Below, in pieces: positions 19,258 to 30,931 of a stretch of DNA of 64,000 nt. The number at the start of each line of letters is the position of its first letter. Within the stretch, counting starts at the first letter, position 1. The stretch is taken from NCBI GenBank assembly GCA_900208305.1, contig OAPG01000008.1:1-64000 (forward strand), written 5' to 3'. A program made the translations under genes and the position numbers. The notes beneath the pieces are model-generated. The model was not told the origin of the DNA. It ran no database searches and worked only from the letters and a program-made list of their open reading frames with translations. The DNA is from Melanopsichium pennsylvanicum. Lineage: Eukaryota > Basidiomycota > Ustilaginomycetes > Ustilaginales.

Positions 19258-19793
19258 TGTTAGTGACCCACCAAACGTAGTCCAAAGAGTGGGCGCTTGG
19301 CCCTCCTCCCGATGGAGCAACCATCGCGGTTGAGCCATGACCGATCCTCTCCGGATCCCTTGCAGAGGAGCGGTCGGCCTAACTCCTGATTGAGCAACTG
19401 TCGCAATCAAGCCACAACCGATCCTCTCCGGATCCCTCGCAGAGGAGCGGTCAGCCTAACACAACCCTCCTACCGTCCAACTGCGGCTGGCCCCTCCATA
19501 AGCAGAATACGGCTATTGGCAACCTAACATTGTAGCGCCGCGGTGGGAGGTAATTACTGCAGTTGGCACGGGAGGTGGTCGATAGTTCTTGGACCTTACC
19601 ACCCCGCCCCCGCCTGACATGAGGTTGCCTCCGGACCTCTGTTGCATGTATTACTTAGTTAGCTCTATAGCAATGCAGTAGTGTGCTCTGACCCCCAACC
19701 GCCTGTGTTGCCTACGCCTACGACCTCTCCGTACCCGTAGACCCTATTCTGGCTGTAGCCGCCCAGCGGTACCTAGACCCTACGGCCTTAACA
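19258..19793 (+). mobile_element. Solo LTR of the gypsy family with internal duplication
   Basis: TGTTAGTG to CCTTAACA in plus orientation, 536 bp, about 100 bp longer than a single-unit LTR. A stretch of roughly 76 bp carrying CTCTCCGGATCCCT-GCAGAGGAGCGGTC occurs twice (about 19350 and 19425). There is also a short insertion near 19555. No convincing 5-bp target duplication was found, suggesting an older or rearranged copy. Confidence 0.85.
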
Positions 19794-20659
19794 TTGCCCC
19801 CTCAGTCCTAGCACAATGCAACTGATGCTCTGCAGCGCTATGGTCTCCTTGATGACCCAGATATTATTGATCCCACACTGGAACCACAATCTTGTATGTA
19901 ATTGCAATTGAATGATTTTGCATTGCTCTGTGACAGCAAGAAAGCTCAAACCATCATATTGAATGTAATTACAACAGCATTGGCTCATCATGATGCATTG
20001 GTAGCTCACAATAACATTTGGGTGCAGTTACAATGACATGAAGTTAATAATTTCAAAATGTTTGACTTGGATTGCAAATGGTGAGCAGTGCTACAAACTT
20101 CATCATGATAACATCAAGCTGGTGGACACAAAGACTGTTTGAAATAGCAACTGAAAAAGAAATATGGACTAAAAACAGGATCCACTTTTTACAAAATGTG
20201 GCTACCATTATGATCTATCATCAATGTGGTTAGTCTGTTAGGTGTCAGGGATGGGGAATTGGGGACTCAACCAAAACATAGTGAGCAGCAAAACCACTAC
20301 ACCAGCTAGAACCGTAACTGGTGAACCCAAATCACGCAACACTGAAATATAAGCAACAACTTGGTCCAGACTTGGAGAATGTCTGCAACACTCACTGGTG
20401 GTGCCTCTGGTGACATTTGATACAAAGAATAGACAGTGAGGTACAAATGGTTGCTGAAAAGGGAACAATGTCAAGAAAGAAGATTTAATCAAAGGAAACA
20501 AACCACCTCAATTTGGCAGCAAAAACATTCCCTCTGACATGCTCTAACACAATTTTCTTGCCCACCTAAGTAATTGCATCATTGATGGCACTAATCTTAA
20601 CAAAGTCATATTGTATGCTAATGTCATTACAAGAAATTCAACACCATTTCTAAGATGGC
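19794..20659. other. CpG-poor repeat debris, no gene
   Basis: It contains the 20242-20401 inverted copy of the repeat at 14763-14912. The plus strand at about 19810-20030 also has broken reading frames that could be old retroelement coding sequence. Nothing intact is visible. Confidence 0.5.
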
Positions 20660-20899
20660 ATTTAAGCTGTAGGAATTGCTGTTGCTTACTATTGCATTGC
20701 TAGTAGTATCCTATATACATGAGTATTGGCTTTGCTCAATCTAACAACTGAGCTAGCCAGGAGTCTTAGCTCCAAGCTGTCAAATCTCACTGGTGAGTCT
20801 AAGAATTGTGCATCAGTCAGGTCAGTAGCGGTTGGCCCTGTTAGGTCCTTGTTGCGTAAAGTTGAATTTTCATTGAACTTTCATTGCGTTGCTTCAACT
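20660..20899 (+). repeat. Direct repeat, copy 1 (decayed)
   Basis: About 240 bp repeated at 20998-21227, sharing CAACTGAGCTAGCCAGGAGT and GTAGCGGTTGG. This copy has TG or CA at many places where copy 2 has CG. Confidence 0.75.
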
Positions 20900-20997
20900 T
20901 ATAATGTCAATATAGAAAAACTAATGTTAAGCAAACAAATGATGTTACACTTTACAATCACGTCCACAGACAAACTACGTCAATCTAAAATAACCCA

Positions 20998-21227
20998 CGT
21001 TAAAGTTGTAGGGATTGCTGTTATTAACTATTGTATTGGTTGTGGTGTGCTATGTACATGAATTTTGGCTTTGCTTGATCCAACAACTGAGCTAGCCAGG
21101 AGTCTTAGCTCCGAGCTATCGAATCTCATTGGTCAGTCTGAGAACTATGCGTCAGTCGGGCCAGTAGCGGTTGGTTCTGTTAGGTCTTCGTCGCGTACTG
21201 TTGGATCTTCATCGCGTCGCTTCAACT
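20998..21227 (+). repeat. Direct repeat, copy 2 (better preserved)
   Basis: Second copy of the 20660-20899 repeat, about 340 bp downstream. It keeps CpG sites (for example TCATCGCGTCGCTTCAACTG). It lies about 200 bp upstream of the REC1 start. Confidence 0.75.
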
Positions 21228-21433
21228 GTTAAAGCGTGGCAAGAGGAAATACAACGACCAGGGTCCAATAGTCTCAAAAAGTCGGGATATCAACTAAGTC
21301 ACCACTACACAAAAATTCAGGGCTTGGCTGAGTCCATCGTCGCAAGTGCCATTTCACACTTCCCTCTTGTTCATCCATTCGCATGGCTCTTCTCGGGATC
21401 GGAGCAGAAGACAATCTTTAGCGCCATAATGGC

Positions 21434-23209
21434 ATGCCCCTTCAAGCGCCAGCAGTCACTTCAACGCCTAAGGTATGTCCTTTCAAGTTTCATTCATAAA
21501 ATCATCCTCACGATCAGCTTGCCTCACCCTGACCGTCCACTTTCACGCCTCGAATCAACTTTTTGGTCACGGTCGCATGACCTCAACAGATGCTGACCGC
21601 CAGCCTGTCAGATGTCACAGGGCTTGCAAATCTTCTCAAGTCGGTGTCAATCCAGACTCATGCTGTTGTGATTGCTTCCAGCTCAGGCCTCGAGATCATC
21701 ACTGAGCTGAATCGCACTCTCCAGGCGCACGCCTACCTCTACTCGCACATGTTCGATTCTTACAACTTCGAACAGCCGTCTTCCACGTCATCACATTCTA
21801 TAGCTGCCCTTTCGCGTCCAAAAAGGCGCTCGAGAGCTGCACCAAATCAGACAGATGCTGTCGACACGCAGTCTTCCTCCGGCTCGTCGGATCACGAAGA
21901 GACCCGGTCACCGCGTTCTTCACCAGCAGAGCCGACGCGCATACGCAGTCACGGTGCAGATGCCCAAGTGGCAACAAGCCAGGAAGAGCCGGCGAGCGTA
22001 TCCTTCGAGGTGAATCTTCAGACATGGATCTCTTGCCTCGACATCTTTGGAGGTGTAGGCCCTTCGCGACCGCACGCACACCCCGGCTCTCATCGAGATG
22101 TGGGCAGAGCTGGCGGAATAGCTTCAAGCGGGCGAGGATATGTCAGAACACGAGAGGGCACTGTGGATCCCCACGGTGCCGACCGTGGCACCTTGGCTGA
22201 AGGTGACTTCGATCGAGATCAGCCCCCAGCTACTACAAAGGCAACACGCATGATGCTCAGCTACCAAGGACATGGCCACCCGCTCGTTTTGGAACTTGAA
22301 CAAGAAGCCAACGTGCTCACCAGATGCTCTATATCAACCTATGAGCCAAGCTTCCTCATGGACATGGTCTTTGATCCACGCAACATGGTCGCTCAAGTCA
22401 TTGCCGGATCCGAATTGTTGCAATCTGCCTTCTCTGAGGTCGATGCGAGTTGCAAGAAGATTTCAATACACGTATCCTCTCCTCACTCTACAACAGACAT
22501 GGACGAAAACGATACGTATGATACGTCGAGATCCACAGGTGGCATCAACAAGGCGAGAAAAGCGAGCATGCTCAAGTTCAGAGCCATCTCAGACACAGGG
22601 TCCTCGGAGATGCAGTTTCCCGCCAGCTTGTCTTCGGCCGATCCGACGGGCGTCATGGAAAAATTCATTGCCCTTCCTGGCAGCAGCGAGCAGTGGTATG
22701 ATTTTACGCTTCTCTTGCATACCATGACCGTTTTGCGCTCGTCAATCAAAACATCTCTCAGGATGGACGAGGCTGGATTGATCAGCTTTCAGTTCATGAT
22801 GCCAAAATATCGACGCGCAGCCGCACCGGCTGTAGCATCTGCAGCAGCAGGCCCTGCCCCAGGTCAAGCTGCTCTCGAAGATGAGCAAGACGCTTTCTGC
22901 GAGTTCTTGGTAAGTCTTGCCGCGCAGATCGTCGAAGCATGCTAATCTCGATTGCATGTCACGCAGTGCACTGACCAATGCTTCACTTTCGGTTCCAACA
23001 TTTTCATCTCTCCTCATTCACCTCGCTCAATCTCGTTTCACTGCTGGCGAAACTCACACCTCCACGTTCACTACACCGTGGCACCACGCCCGAACTCTCT
23101 CACAACCCGACCCGAGCTTGTGACCACGCGACATTCGATACGTCATCCTTGTTTTTCCTTGCATCGAACACAGTGCTGTCCACTCGACACAAGCGCTTTA
23201 ATTTTTTGA
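21434..23209 (+). CDS. REC1: Rec1/Rad1 subunit of the 9-1-1 DNA-damage checkpoint clamp
   Basis: Proposed exons are 21434-21472, 21590-22909 and 22967-23209 (533 residues). Both introns are phase 0: GTATGT...CAACAG, and GTAAGT with a GCTAATC branch-like site and CGCAG. Rad1 landmarks are LKSVSIQTHAVVIASSSGLE (N-terminal clamp lobe), LQTWISCLDIFGG, and the C-terminal LISFQFMM followed by FCEFLC. Rad1 forms a PCNA-like ring with Rad9 and Hus1 that loads at damage sites. Ustilago maydis REC1 is the founding member and has a similar length. A long acidic, Ser-rich linker is inserted after the first lobe. Without the 3' intron the protein would end 14 residues after the FCEFL block. The first exon (13 codons) is inferred from splice signals only. 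Confidence 0.87.
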
Positions 23210-24049
23210 AGTGCATAACCACCCTCTCATCTTTAGGAACGTGCCTGTGGCTCCCTTGAGAAGTTGACATGATGTAGATTGACTTTCTGGTCAAGGTGTG
23301 GGAGGCCATCTGAAATGATTGTTTGGAAAGTTAGCAGAGCTGCAAGCTCCTTGAGACCGCATGTCGGCATCATCCTTGTCGGATACAAGTTCCGAAGCAA
23401 GAAAACATCTTCGAAGCACGTCTTTGAACAATAATCGACGCTGCTTTGGCGTAGACTGTAACAACTCAACAATTGAGTATGTGGGTTTAATGTTGACGCA
23501 GCATTCCGAACATACTTCACTTCAGGGATCGGCAAGGAGGTGTATCAGGACCACCCTTTGCCCAGTCTCGCCTACTCTTCTGTAGGAGCCTGCATAGAAC
23601 TTGGACAGCACGATGGACATTCTGCTACGCAGAAGGCGCGGATGCATGACATCCGTTCATCGCATCATGTACATCTCCATCGTATTACAGTTTGCCCGAG
23701 ATGAAGCTTCCTTTCGCACTCGGAGATATCTGGAACACGTCCCACAGTATTTATGAAGGCGCAACAACGACCCTCAGTCATGATTGAGCTTTACCCCACT
23801 CGAACTAATATGAAATGGGCTGGCAAGTTCATTCGGAACAAATTGCCTCACGGTCTAGTGGAACAGGAGACAATCTGCTTGAATTCGCGCTGACAATGGC
23901 CATGTGCCAAACTTGCAATCGCTGATTTTGACGCCCAGAAAGCAAGAAACTAGGTACATATAAGAACATCCAATGTCGATCTCGGATGCTCGTTCAAAAA
24001 GTCATCTACAATTAAGTTTCGCTCCAAATCGACAACCTCACCGCCAATC
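23210..24049. other. Intergenic region, no gene seen
   Basis: Short overlapping frames only. A TATA-like CATATAAG at 23957-23964 sits about 90 bp upstream of the next gene and is its likely core promoter. Confidence 0.5.
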
Positions 24050-25041
24050 ATGCAAAAACTTCCTTTCCTCGTCCTGGCCACGCTCTTAAAGTTGGCTACC
24101 ATAGTGTCGGCAACTCATATTGCCACCGGGAGCTTCACCGCGGTGACCCTGAATGTTGCTGGCCTTCCCGAAGACTTGAATGGTAATGGCGAAGGTGACA
24201 AGAAGGCAAACTCCATCACGATTGGCCAAAAGTTCGCTCAGTACGATTTCGATATTATCAATGTTCAGGAGGTGAGTTTCGGTCCCAGCTTCAAGCGCCC
24301 ACTTCGAGAGGCAACGATTCTGACATGGAAACTATAATCTGATCAACTGTGCACTCACAGGACTTCAACTACCACGCGTACATCTACAACAATGATGACC
24401 ACCCTTACCGTACGCCAACTTCAGGTGGTGTACCCTTTGGTTCCGGCCTCAACACCCTTAGCACCATCCGGTTCAAGGATCTTGTTCGTGTCGACTGGGA
24501 GGAGTGCGACCCCAACGAGGGCGATTGCCTCATTCCTAAGGGCTACACTGTCGTCACTCTTGTGCTGCCTGGTGGTTATGAGCTCGACGTCTTCAACCTG
24601 CACATGGATGCTGGTTCTGACGCTGGCGACTCTACTGCACGCACCTCAAACTTCAATCAGGTTGCTCAAGCCATTGCCAGTCGTTCCGACCCTGCCGGGC
24701 GCGCCGTGATTGTGATGGGTGACACCAATAGTCGGTACACGCGTCCCAAGGACAACCTTTTGTCCTTTTTGTCCCAAACTGAGCTCACTGATACGTGGGT
24801 TCAGCTCGTCAGGGGCGGCAAGGCTCCCGCCTCCACCGATCCTGCTTTGGTCTGTGCTTCACCAATCCCTCACACAACCAACTGCGAAATAGTAGACAAG
24901 GTCCTGTACAAGAACGGGAAGGACGTGACTCTGACGCCCAGCAATTGGCAGTACCTGGGTATGCAATTCACGAATGCTACCGGCGCCCCTCTCTCCGACC
25001 ACACACCCATCTTTGTCGACTTTTCTTACACTGTAGCGTAG
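24050..25041 (+). CDS. Secreted endonuclease/exonuclease/phosphatase-fold hydrolase
   Basis: Two exons, 24050-24271 and 24361-25041 (phase-0 intron GTGAGT...CACAG), encode 300 residues. Residues 1-21 form a signal peptide (KLPFLVLATLLKLATIVSA). The DNase I-like fold is shown by VTLNVAGLP, IINVQE with the catalytic Glu right at the exon junction, FNLHMDAG, VMGDTNSRY and the C-terminal SDHTPIFVDF with the catalytic Asp-His. Relatives include secreted sphingomyelinase C, nucleases and inositol phosphatases; the substrate cannot be told from sequence. NAT is a possible glycosylation site. Secretion by a plant-associated fungus makes an extracellular scavenging role plausible. Confidence 0.88.
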
Positions 25042-25893
25042 CTTTACTCATCTTGCCCACCACGTGACCCTCGAAGGTGCGATGCTGTACTTGTGCTCCC
25101 CTGAGAGAGTGTTGGAGGCAAAGAAGAGGTGTGAGTGGCTTGTTTCACGTATCAAGCAAAGACGATCCATGCATGTAGTGGCACCGGCGCACAGTTTCTG
25201 CATCTTGAGATTCATCAGAAGCAGGACCAAATGCAAAAGTGCTATTCTGGTAAATGGTCAAGTCTGATGGCCAAGCTCCCCACGCTTATTATGTCTGTCC
25301 AAACGAAGAAGGAGTACTCGGCGATTTTTTTTGTGCCGAGCATCGTTCGAATTAAGCTCGAATTATGCAAGATTCAGGGCACGTTCTCAATTAGCTGGTA
25401 AGCATCTTTCACATCAAGCTCTTTTCGTTCCTTGTCTTGTGGCCGCAACAATCCCAAACAGGCAAGCTCGCAACCTTGTGGTCGGAACAACCTCATGTCG
25501 AAGAGGCTTGAGAACGTGCCATATTGACCATTTGATATGATCTTCTTATCAGGCGTGAAAGGGACGCAGTTGACCGGTCAATTGCTGCCAAAGCAGATGT
25601 TCCGCACTTAAGGTCCCAAGACCTGTTTTCTTGTCGAGCTTACCGGCCTTTGACCCTTACTGTGTGCTGAGCTTAGTCTGCTAGTGGCGACATCGACCGC
25701 AAACGCCGTTCTCGCTCGGCGCTGAGGCCAGAGGCTGCTTTCTACCAGCAGCATGAAGGGGGGATTGTTTGGGCTCTCATTCTGTATTTAGACACATCGT
25801 AGTCGGGTCCTTGTAGTCTTCCTTTCTCTTGTTTGTTAACAAAATCCTCTGTACTATCTTTGGTAGACACACTTGCCAGTATATACGACAAAG
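25042..25893. other. Intergenic region, no gene seen
   Basis: Terminator region of the hydrolase gene and promoter region of the phosphatase gene. No repeats or supported frames are visible. Confidence 0.5.
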
Positions 25894-27348
25894 ATGGGTC
25901 CGAGAAAACCAGCTTTGCTCGCTCTCGCGAGCACACTTGGCTATGGCACTTCGCTCTGGCCCAACCTTCAAAACGGCCAGCCCGTCGATCCATATGTGCT
26001 TACCAACTTCGGCAGCTGGTCTTTCTACGTTCCCGGCGGAGACATCGGGCGCTATGGCATTCACAATGTTATGTTTCCCGGCTGCGAGGTTGAACAAGTC
26101 AATCAGTTGATGCGTCACGATTACCGCGGAGCTTCTAAGAGCGTCAGCAAGGGCATTGCGAATGTGATCTCCAAGCTCGTCAATGCCAGCAGTTATGAGA
26201 AGGCGGATTGGTACTTCAAGATTGGAGATGGTGAGCGTCATCCGGAGCTGGACTTCCTGTCCAAGCTAGAGGACAACTACCAAGCTGTGACCCCTGAGCT
26301 GCTCACCTCGTATGGCGAGCAGGATGCTCACGCCAGCGGTTACCGCTTCCAGAAAGATTACGGTCACCTCTTGGGTGGAAAAGATTGGTACAACGATCCC
26401 GTCAATAAATCTCTGCCTGTCTTTATCAGGACCACGGACCAGGAAAGAGTCAATGTCACCAGCTGGGCTTTTTCTGAAGGCTTCATGGGTCTTGACTGGC
26501 GCAAGCGTCTCGCGGCTCCACTCTTGACCTTGCCCGACAGCCTGTCGACTTTCAACACTTCTCTCGCTGTCGGCACATGCCCCTATTCGGAGCAAGACAG
26601 CTCTTCGGACAATGCCTTCGCTGCATGGAATGACATATGGCTTCCCAAGGTGGTTCAAAGGCTGCAAAACGCTCTTCCTAACCTCAACTTGACTAGCTCG
26701 GACGTTCAGGCTCTGCAGAATGCGTGCCCCTTCCAGTCTGCCTACCTTGGTCACCTCTCGCCTTTTTGTGCCATCTTCACCCTGAAAGAATGGCAGCTGT
26801 ACTCTTACGGCCAGGATCTCCAGCAATTCTTCAACTCAGGATACGGTGGACCCCTTGGCCGAGCCTGGAGTGTCGGATGGGTTAACGAAATGCTCGCCCG
26901 TCTCACCGACACGCCAGTCAGAGATCAAACTTCGACCAACAGTACGATTGATGCTGATCCCAACACTTTTCCTCTGAATCTGCCTGTCTACCTCGACTTT
27001 ACTCACGACACTCAAATTGCCTCCGCCTTATCCGTCATGGGTCTCCTGAAAGACAACTTGGACCCAACTACACCGCCTAAGGAGGACAGAAACTGGAACG
27101 CTGCTCACATTGCTCCCATGGGAGCTCGTATGGTCGTCGAACGTCTCAACTGCAAGAACAAGCCGCACAAATACGTTCGTGTTATTCTCAATGACGCTGT
27201 TGTTCCTCTGTCGGGCCTCAATCGGTGCAGCATCCGGAACCAGGGTAGATTGCACGCCGAGGCTGGTCTCTGCAAGGTTGACGACTTTGTTGCCAGCCAA
27301 AGCTTCGCTCAGTCTGGCGGCAACTGGACGAACTGCTATCTTAGCTGA
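25894..27348 (+). CDS. Histidine acid phosphatase / phytase-like protein with divergent active site
   Basis: 484 residues from the ATG at 25894; an upstream in-frame TTG was rejected. Branch-2 histidine phosphatase features are the N-terminal R-H-x-x-R (R74-H75-D76-Y77-R78) and the C-terminal catalytic FTHD (H371-D372), separated by a long alpha domain with many Cys and N-glycosylation sites (NKS, NVTS, NTS, NLTS, NWT). Such enzymes release phosphate from phytate or other monoesters, usually outside the cell. The canonical RHGxRxP is altered to RHDYRGA, so the Gly and Pro are lost. The N-terminal 20 residues are mildly hydrophobic and may be a weak signal peptide. Activity is therefore uncertain, but the family is clear. 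Confidence 0.8.
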   Translation: MGPRKPALLALASTLGYGTSLWPNLQNGQPVDPYVLTNFGSWSFYVPGGDIGRYGIHNVMFPGCEVEQVNQLMRHDYRGASKSVSKGIANVISKLVNASSYEKADWYFKIGDGERHPELDFLSKLEDNYQAVTPELLTSYGEQDAHASGYRFQKDYGHLLGGKDWYNDPVNKSLPVFIRTTDQERVNVTSWAFSEGFMGLDWRKRLAAPLLTLPDSLSTFNTSLAVGTCPYSEQDSSSDNAFAAWNDIWLPKVVQRLQNALPNLNLTSSDVQALQNACPFQSAYLGHLSPFCAIFTLKEWQLYSYGQDLQQFFNSGYGGPLGRAWSVGWVNEMLARLTDTPVRDQTSTNSTIDADPNTFPLNLPVYLDFTHDTQIASALSVMGLLKDNLDPTTPPKEDRNWNAAHIAPMGARMVVERLNCKNKPHKYVRVILNDAVVPLSGLNRCSIRNQGRLHAEAGLCKVDDFVASQSFAQSGGNWTNCYLS

Positions 27349-27855
27349 GTCTAGTCATTTCTATCTAGGACAATTGAATCTTGAAAAAACCATGTCCCCA
27401 GGTTGACGAGGACATGTTCGAATTTGAGTGAAAGAAAGAGACTGCAGAACCGAGGATTCACGCGTGGTCCTCCACCGCAGTACTGACTATGCGATACCTT
27501 CCTTAACTTCGCAGGTCGGACGGGATGCGGTGCTTTCAAGGTTCTATGGCCGCAAATATCGAGAACTCAGCTTGTATGCATCATGTACCAACTCAACGCA
27601 TTGACAAAATTGTAGTCACTTTCAAACATTGGGCCTGTGCAAACACTTCGAACGCAAACCAATACTCGGGAGAGACATGAGCAGACGACATCGGCCGAGA
27701 GCATGAGATTGCACTGCGTTGTATCATAGTACATCGAGGCTCGTGAAAACGCTTTGCTTCTGTGTAAGGCTCATTTCATCAGTGTAAGCAGATGCAAGCG
27801 CAATCCTAGAGTGTGTTAGGAAAGGGAGGATAAATCGTGATGTTTGAAAAAAGTG
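27349..27855. other. Convergent intergenic region, no gene seen
   Basis: Lies between the 3' ends of the phosphatase (plus) and the transporter (minus). No features. Confidence 0.5.
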
Positions 27856-29257
27856 TCAAAGCTTGCTGGCGACCTGACCACCGGCTGCCATTGCGGCGAC
27901 GAAAACAAGCAATTCGGAAACACTGGACAAGCTGCCTTTCGCGATAGCCTCAGTGCCTAAAGACGCCAGAGAAGCGAGCGCAGGTCCGGGGCACTGCAAG
28001 AAAACAAGAGGGAGAAGAGTTTGACAGCACGAGTCAGTCAAGTGCTGCCTTTGCCTAACGTGAATGTATCTTTTACTTACCAAACCGGTCGCTCCCCAAC
28101 CAAGACCAAAAAGAATAGATCCGATGACGAGCTTTGCGTCAATTTTGAAGGGGTTTGCAGGTGTTCCCCATTCAGGAGCGACGGCCGATAAAGCAGGTCG
28201 AAAACGAGCGTTTGATTCGTCCGTCCTTTTGTTGGCGCTATTTAGCAGCTTGTCCTGCTTCGGCTTGACGTGGCGAAAGTATGCGATCGAAGCCGGGATG
28301 ATGCCGCCAATTGCTACCATGGCGAGAGAGGGATCCCACGCACCTGCAGAGACGAGCCTAGGGGTCAGCTTAAGGAATCCAAGCACCTTGGAAGGCCTCA
28401 TCATTCCGCTGACACCTAGAGCAAAGCTGAAATGAACGCCGACGGCGAAGGCAATGATCTTAGCTGCGAACAACTGGCTTGCTTTCTTCTTTTCGGAACT
28501 CGCAAGTGGGTCTGTGACATCGAGCAGCTCAGGCACGATTCGATAAAATAGAGCCGGAGCTTGAAGAGCCAGAAGAGTGCCAAATCCGGGTTGCGGGAGG
28601 CGGACTGGGAAGTGGCTAGCGGTGCTGTACTTGACCGCGGAGACGCGAATATCGGCCTCGTTGAGCAGCGAGACATGGGATAAGACAGCGACGCCGAAGA
28701 ATGTTGCAGTTGCCACAATGGATCTGACGGACAATCTGGAGAGGCCGCAGAGGAAGTGACCGGATGTGCAGCCACTGCCGAGCTGTGATGGCGCATTGAG
28801 AACCGAAGAAATGTGTCAGCTGTTTGAGCTTGGCGTAGAAGAGCTTGAGTAGTGATCAGGTACTGACCTTGGTGCCAAAGCCAACGAGACCACCGAATAC
28901 AGCAACAGAAAGGAAAGAGGTTTGCTTTGTGGCGCTGACGGCATCAAAGATTGGTACGCCGAGTCCGGTCTCGATCTGAGGGCGTGCCAAACCGAGAACT
29001 GCACCTCCGAGGAGGATTCCGGTCGTGAAATATTGTGCTACGATAGGGAAAATGGGCGCCGGTGCCAAGGAGACGGTAGAAGAATTGTGCTTCTTGCCCA
29101 TTGCAGCATTGAGTATGGACGAGACTGTCAAATGGAAGAAGCCCGAGATGCCTAGCACCAGACCCAATTTGGAAAGGAGGGTATGGAGCGATGCGGCCAT
29201 CATCAGCCCACCGGCAAGGCTGTGAAAGGGTGTAAAATCTGCGAATCCAGCTGCCAT
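27856..29257 (-). CDS. YeeE/YedE-family sulfur (thiosulfate-type) membrane transporter
   Basis: Three exons on the minus strand, 29257-28868, 28782-28081 and 27993-27856, with phase-0 introns GTCAGT...CACAG and GTAAGT...TGCAG. The spliced product has 409 residues and about ten hydrophobic helices. The two signature loops of the family are rebuilt only after splicing: [13 protein letters not shown] (Cys135) across intron 1 and GWGATGL-CPGPAL (Cys365) across intron 2. In bacterial TsuA the equivalent cysteines relay thiosulfate. Fungal members are assumed to move reduced sulfur compounds. Each intron falls exactly in a functional loop, so the splice sites are well supported. Confidence 0.92.
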
Positions 29258-30414
29258 CTTTCAGATTATCAATGATATCGCTTTAAGGGAAAATATGCTG
29301 AACAAGGACTGTGAAGAGAGGGAGTCTTGACGGAGGATAGTTGTGGTCAAACACACGCCGATTTAGCTTCAAATTTAGGGCAAAACTACGATCTTAGACC
29401 CTGTTGAGCTTAAACTTCGAAAATGTAAAAATTAGAGCGTTTTCGGTGCACCTCCGTCGTGATGTCGCGATGACTTTGAGTCGTCTCGATGCGTTCTTAA
29501 TGCTCTGCCACTACACAAGGGTACAAGATGGTCCCTCCTTGTAGATGGCAATACCACAACTACAAGCAACCCAAAATGCAGTCTAGGCTAGCTTTGCCAA
29601 GGCAAACAGCACCAATGCAAGGAAATTTGCCAGCAACACCAGCTCCACAATGAACACCAGCTCCACCATTGCCACATGCACCACCATTGCCACAAGCAGA
29701 ATTGCTGTCTCAGATGCAAATAACTGACAACATTGCATATGGCACTTCAACTTGCACCATCACAGGGGTTGATTGCAATGCAAAACATTCCAAGTCAGAT
29801 CATCAACAAGATCCTCAACAGGATTGTTTTCCTCTGGAATCATGTGCATTCACTGCAAAATGAGGCTCCTTTGAGCCAGACTTGGACAGCATCAAGGACA
29901 GCTTTGTATTGATTCACACCAATGCAAGCTTTGCAGAGGCTGCCATTGGTGATATGCCATATGCTGACAAGTCAGAAACAAATGAGTAGACAAGTCAGGA
30001 CAATTTCCACAACATTGACATAATCAAAGCAACTTGGCCAACTTCAAGGATGATCATGCCGCCATTGGAGCCAAAACCAGTCCAGTTGGATGATGCAGCA
30101 CCATGAGTGAGATGGCTGTATCTTCTTGTCCTCTTCCTCATTGCCTTTGGCGGTGTGCCAGATCATCTGGCAACCCTTATCATCACTAGTTTCAAGACCA
30201 TTATTGAGTCTTTACTCAAGCAAGTTGAGACCAAACTTCTGGCTGCCACAACCCTCTTCAACATAACACAGACCGCTAGCAGAATCTTTGTAACACCATC
30301 CAGCATTTGCAAGAACATTGGAATACAGGAAGATTTCATCCGGTACGCTGTTTGCTGTGTCTGTGCAAGGTGTCAGGGGCCAATGTGCTAACTTGGGGTT
30401 CCGTTTGATACCCG
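29258..30414. other. Promoter region then CpG-poor repeat debris
   Basis: 29258-29440 is the upstream region of the transporter gene. From about 29440 the sequence changes to low-CpG, CA/TG-rich DNA. The block around GGTGCACCTCC and ATGACTTTGAGT (about 29455-29490) recurs near 54155-54195. No intact gene is seen. Confidence 0.5.
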
Positions 30415-30520
30415 GTGAAATCTGGGGTTTTATCGTGTTTTGTTCAATATCCAGTGAAATCTGGGGTTTTATCTTGTTTTGTTCAATATCCTGTGAAATC
30501 TGGGGTTTTGTTGTGTTTCA
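30415..30520 (+). repeat. 39-bp tandem repeat, about 2.7 copies
   Basis: Units starting GTGAAATCTGGGGTTTTAT occur at 30415, 30454 and 30493, each separated from the next by the TTTTGTTCAATATCC segment. The unit length is a multiple of three, which keeps a spurious reading frame open. Confidence 0.9.
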
Positions 30521-30931
30521 AAATGAAAGCCGCTGGAAATGCAATCTCTATCCAATTTCACTCTGAGACCCGCTGGAACCGTCCCAAGTCAACTAGCCCC
30601 CGTGAACACTCCATTCAGCGGTAGTGCGGCTTGTCTAGATGATTGTGTGACCTGCACTACGCACAAGTGTCCTTAATGCACGCGTTGGTTGATGTCTACA
30701 ACGTCTCCTGCAAACTTGAGCGCCGTTGTTGTGTCTGGTAAGGCTACGGTGTGGGTTCTGTCGCCGCGGTTGAGGTTCCGCCTACAGTGGAGGTGCTGTA
30801 GTGTCAGTAGAGGTGCTGACAGTTGTCGAGTGTGTTTGGTTTCTGAACACAAACACTTTAATGCTGCAATACCTGGTGATTGCAGCGGAGACAAGAAGTA
30901 GATACTGAGGAATTTATAACATATAACTAAG

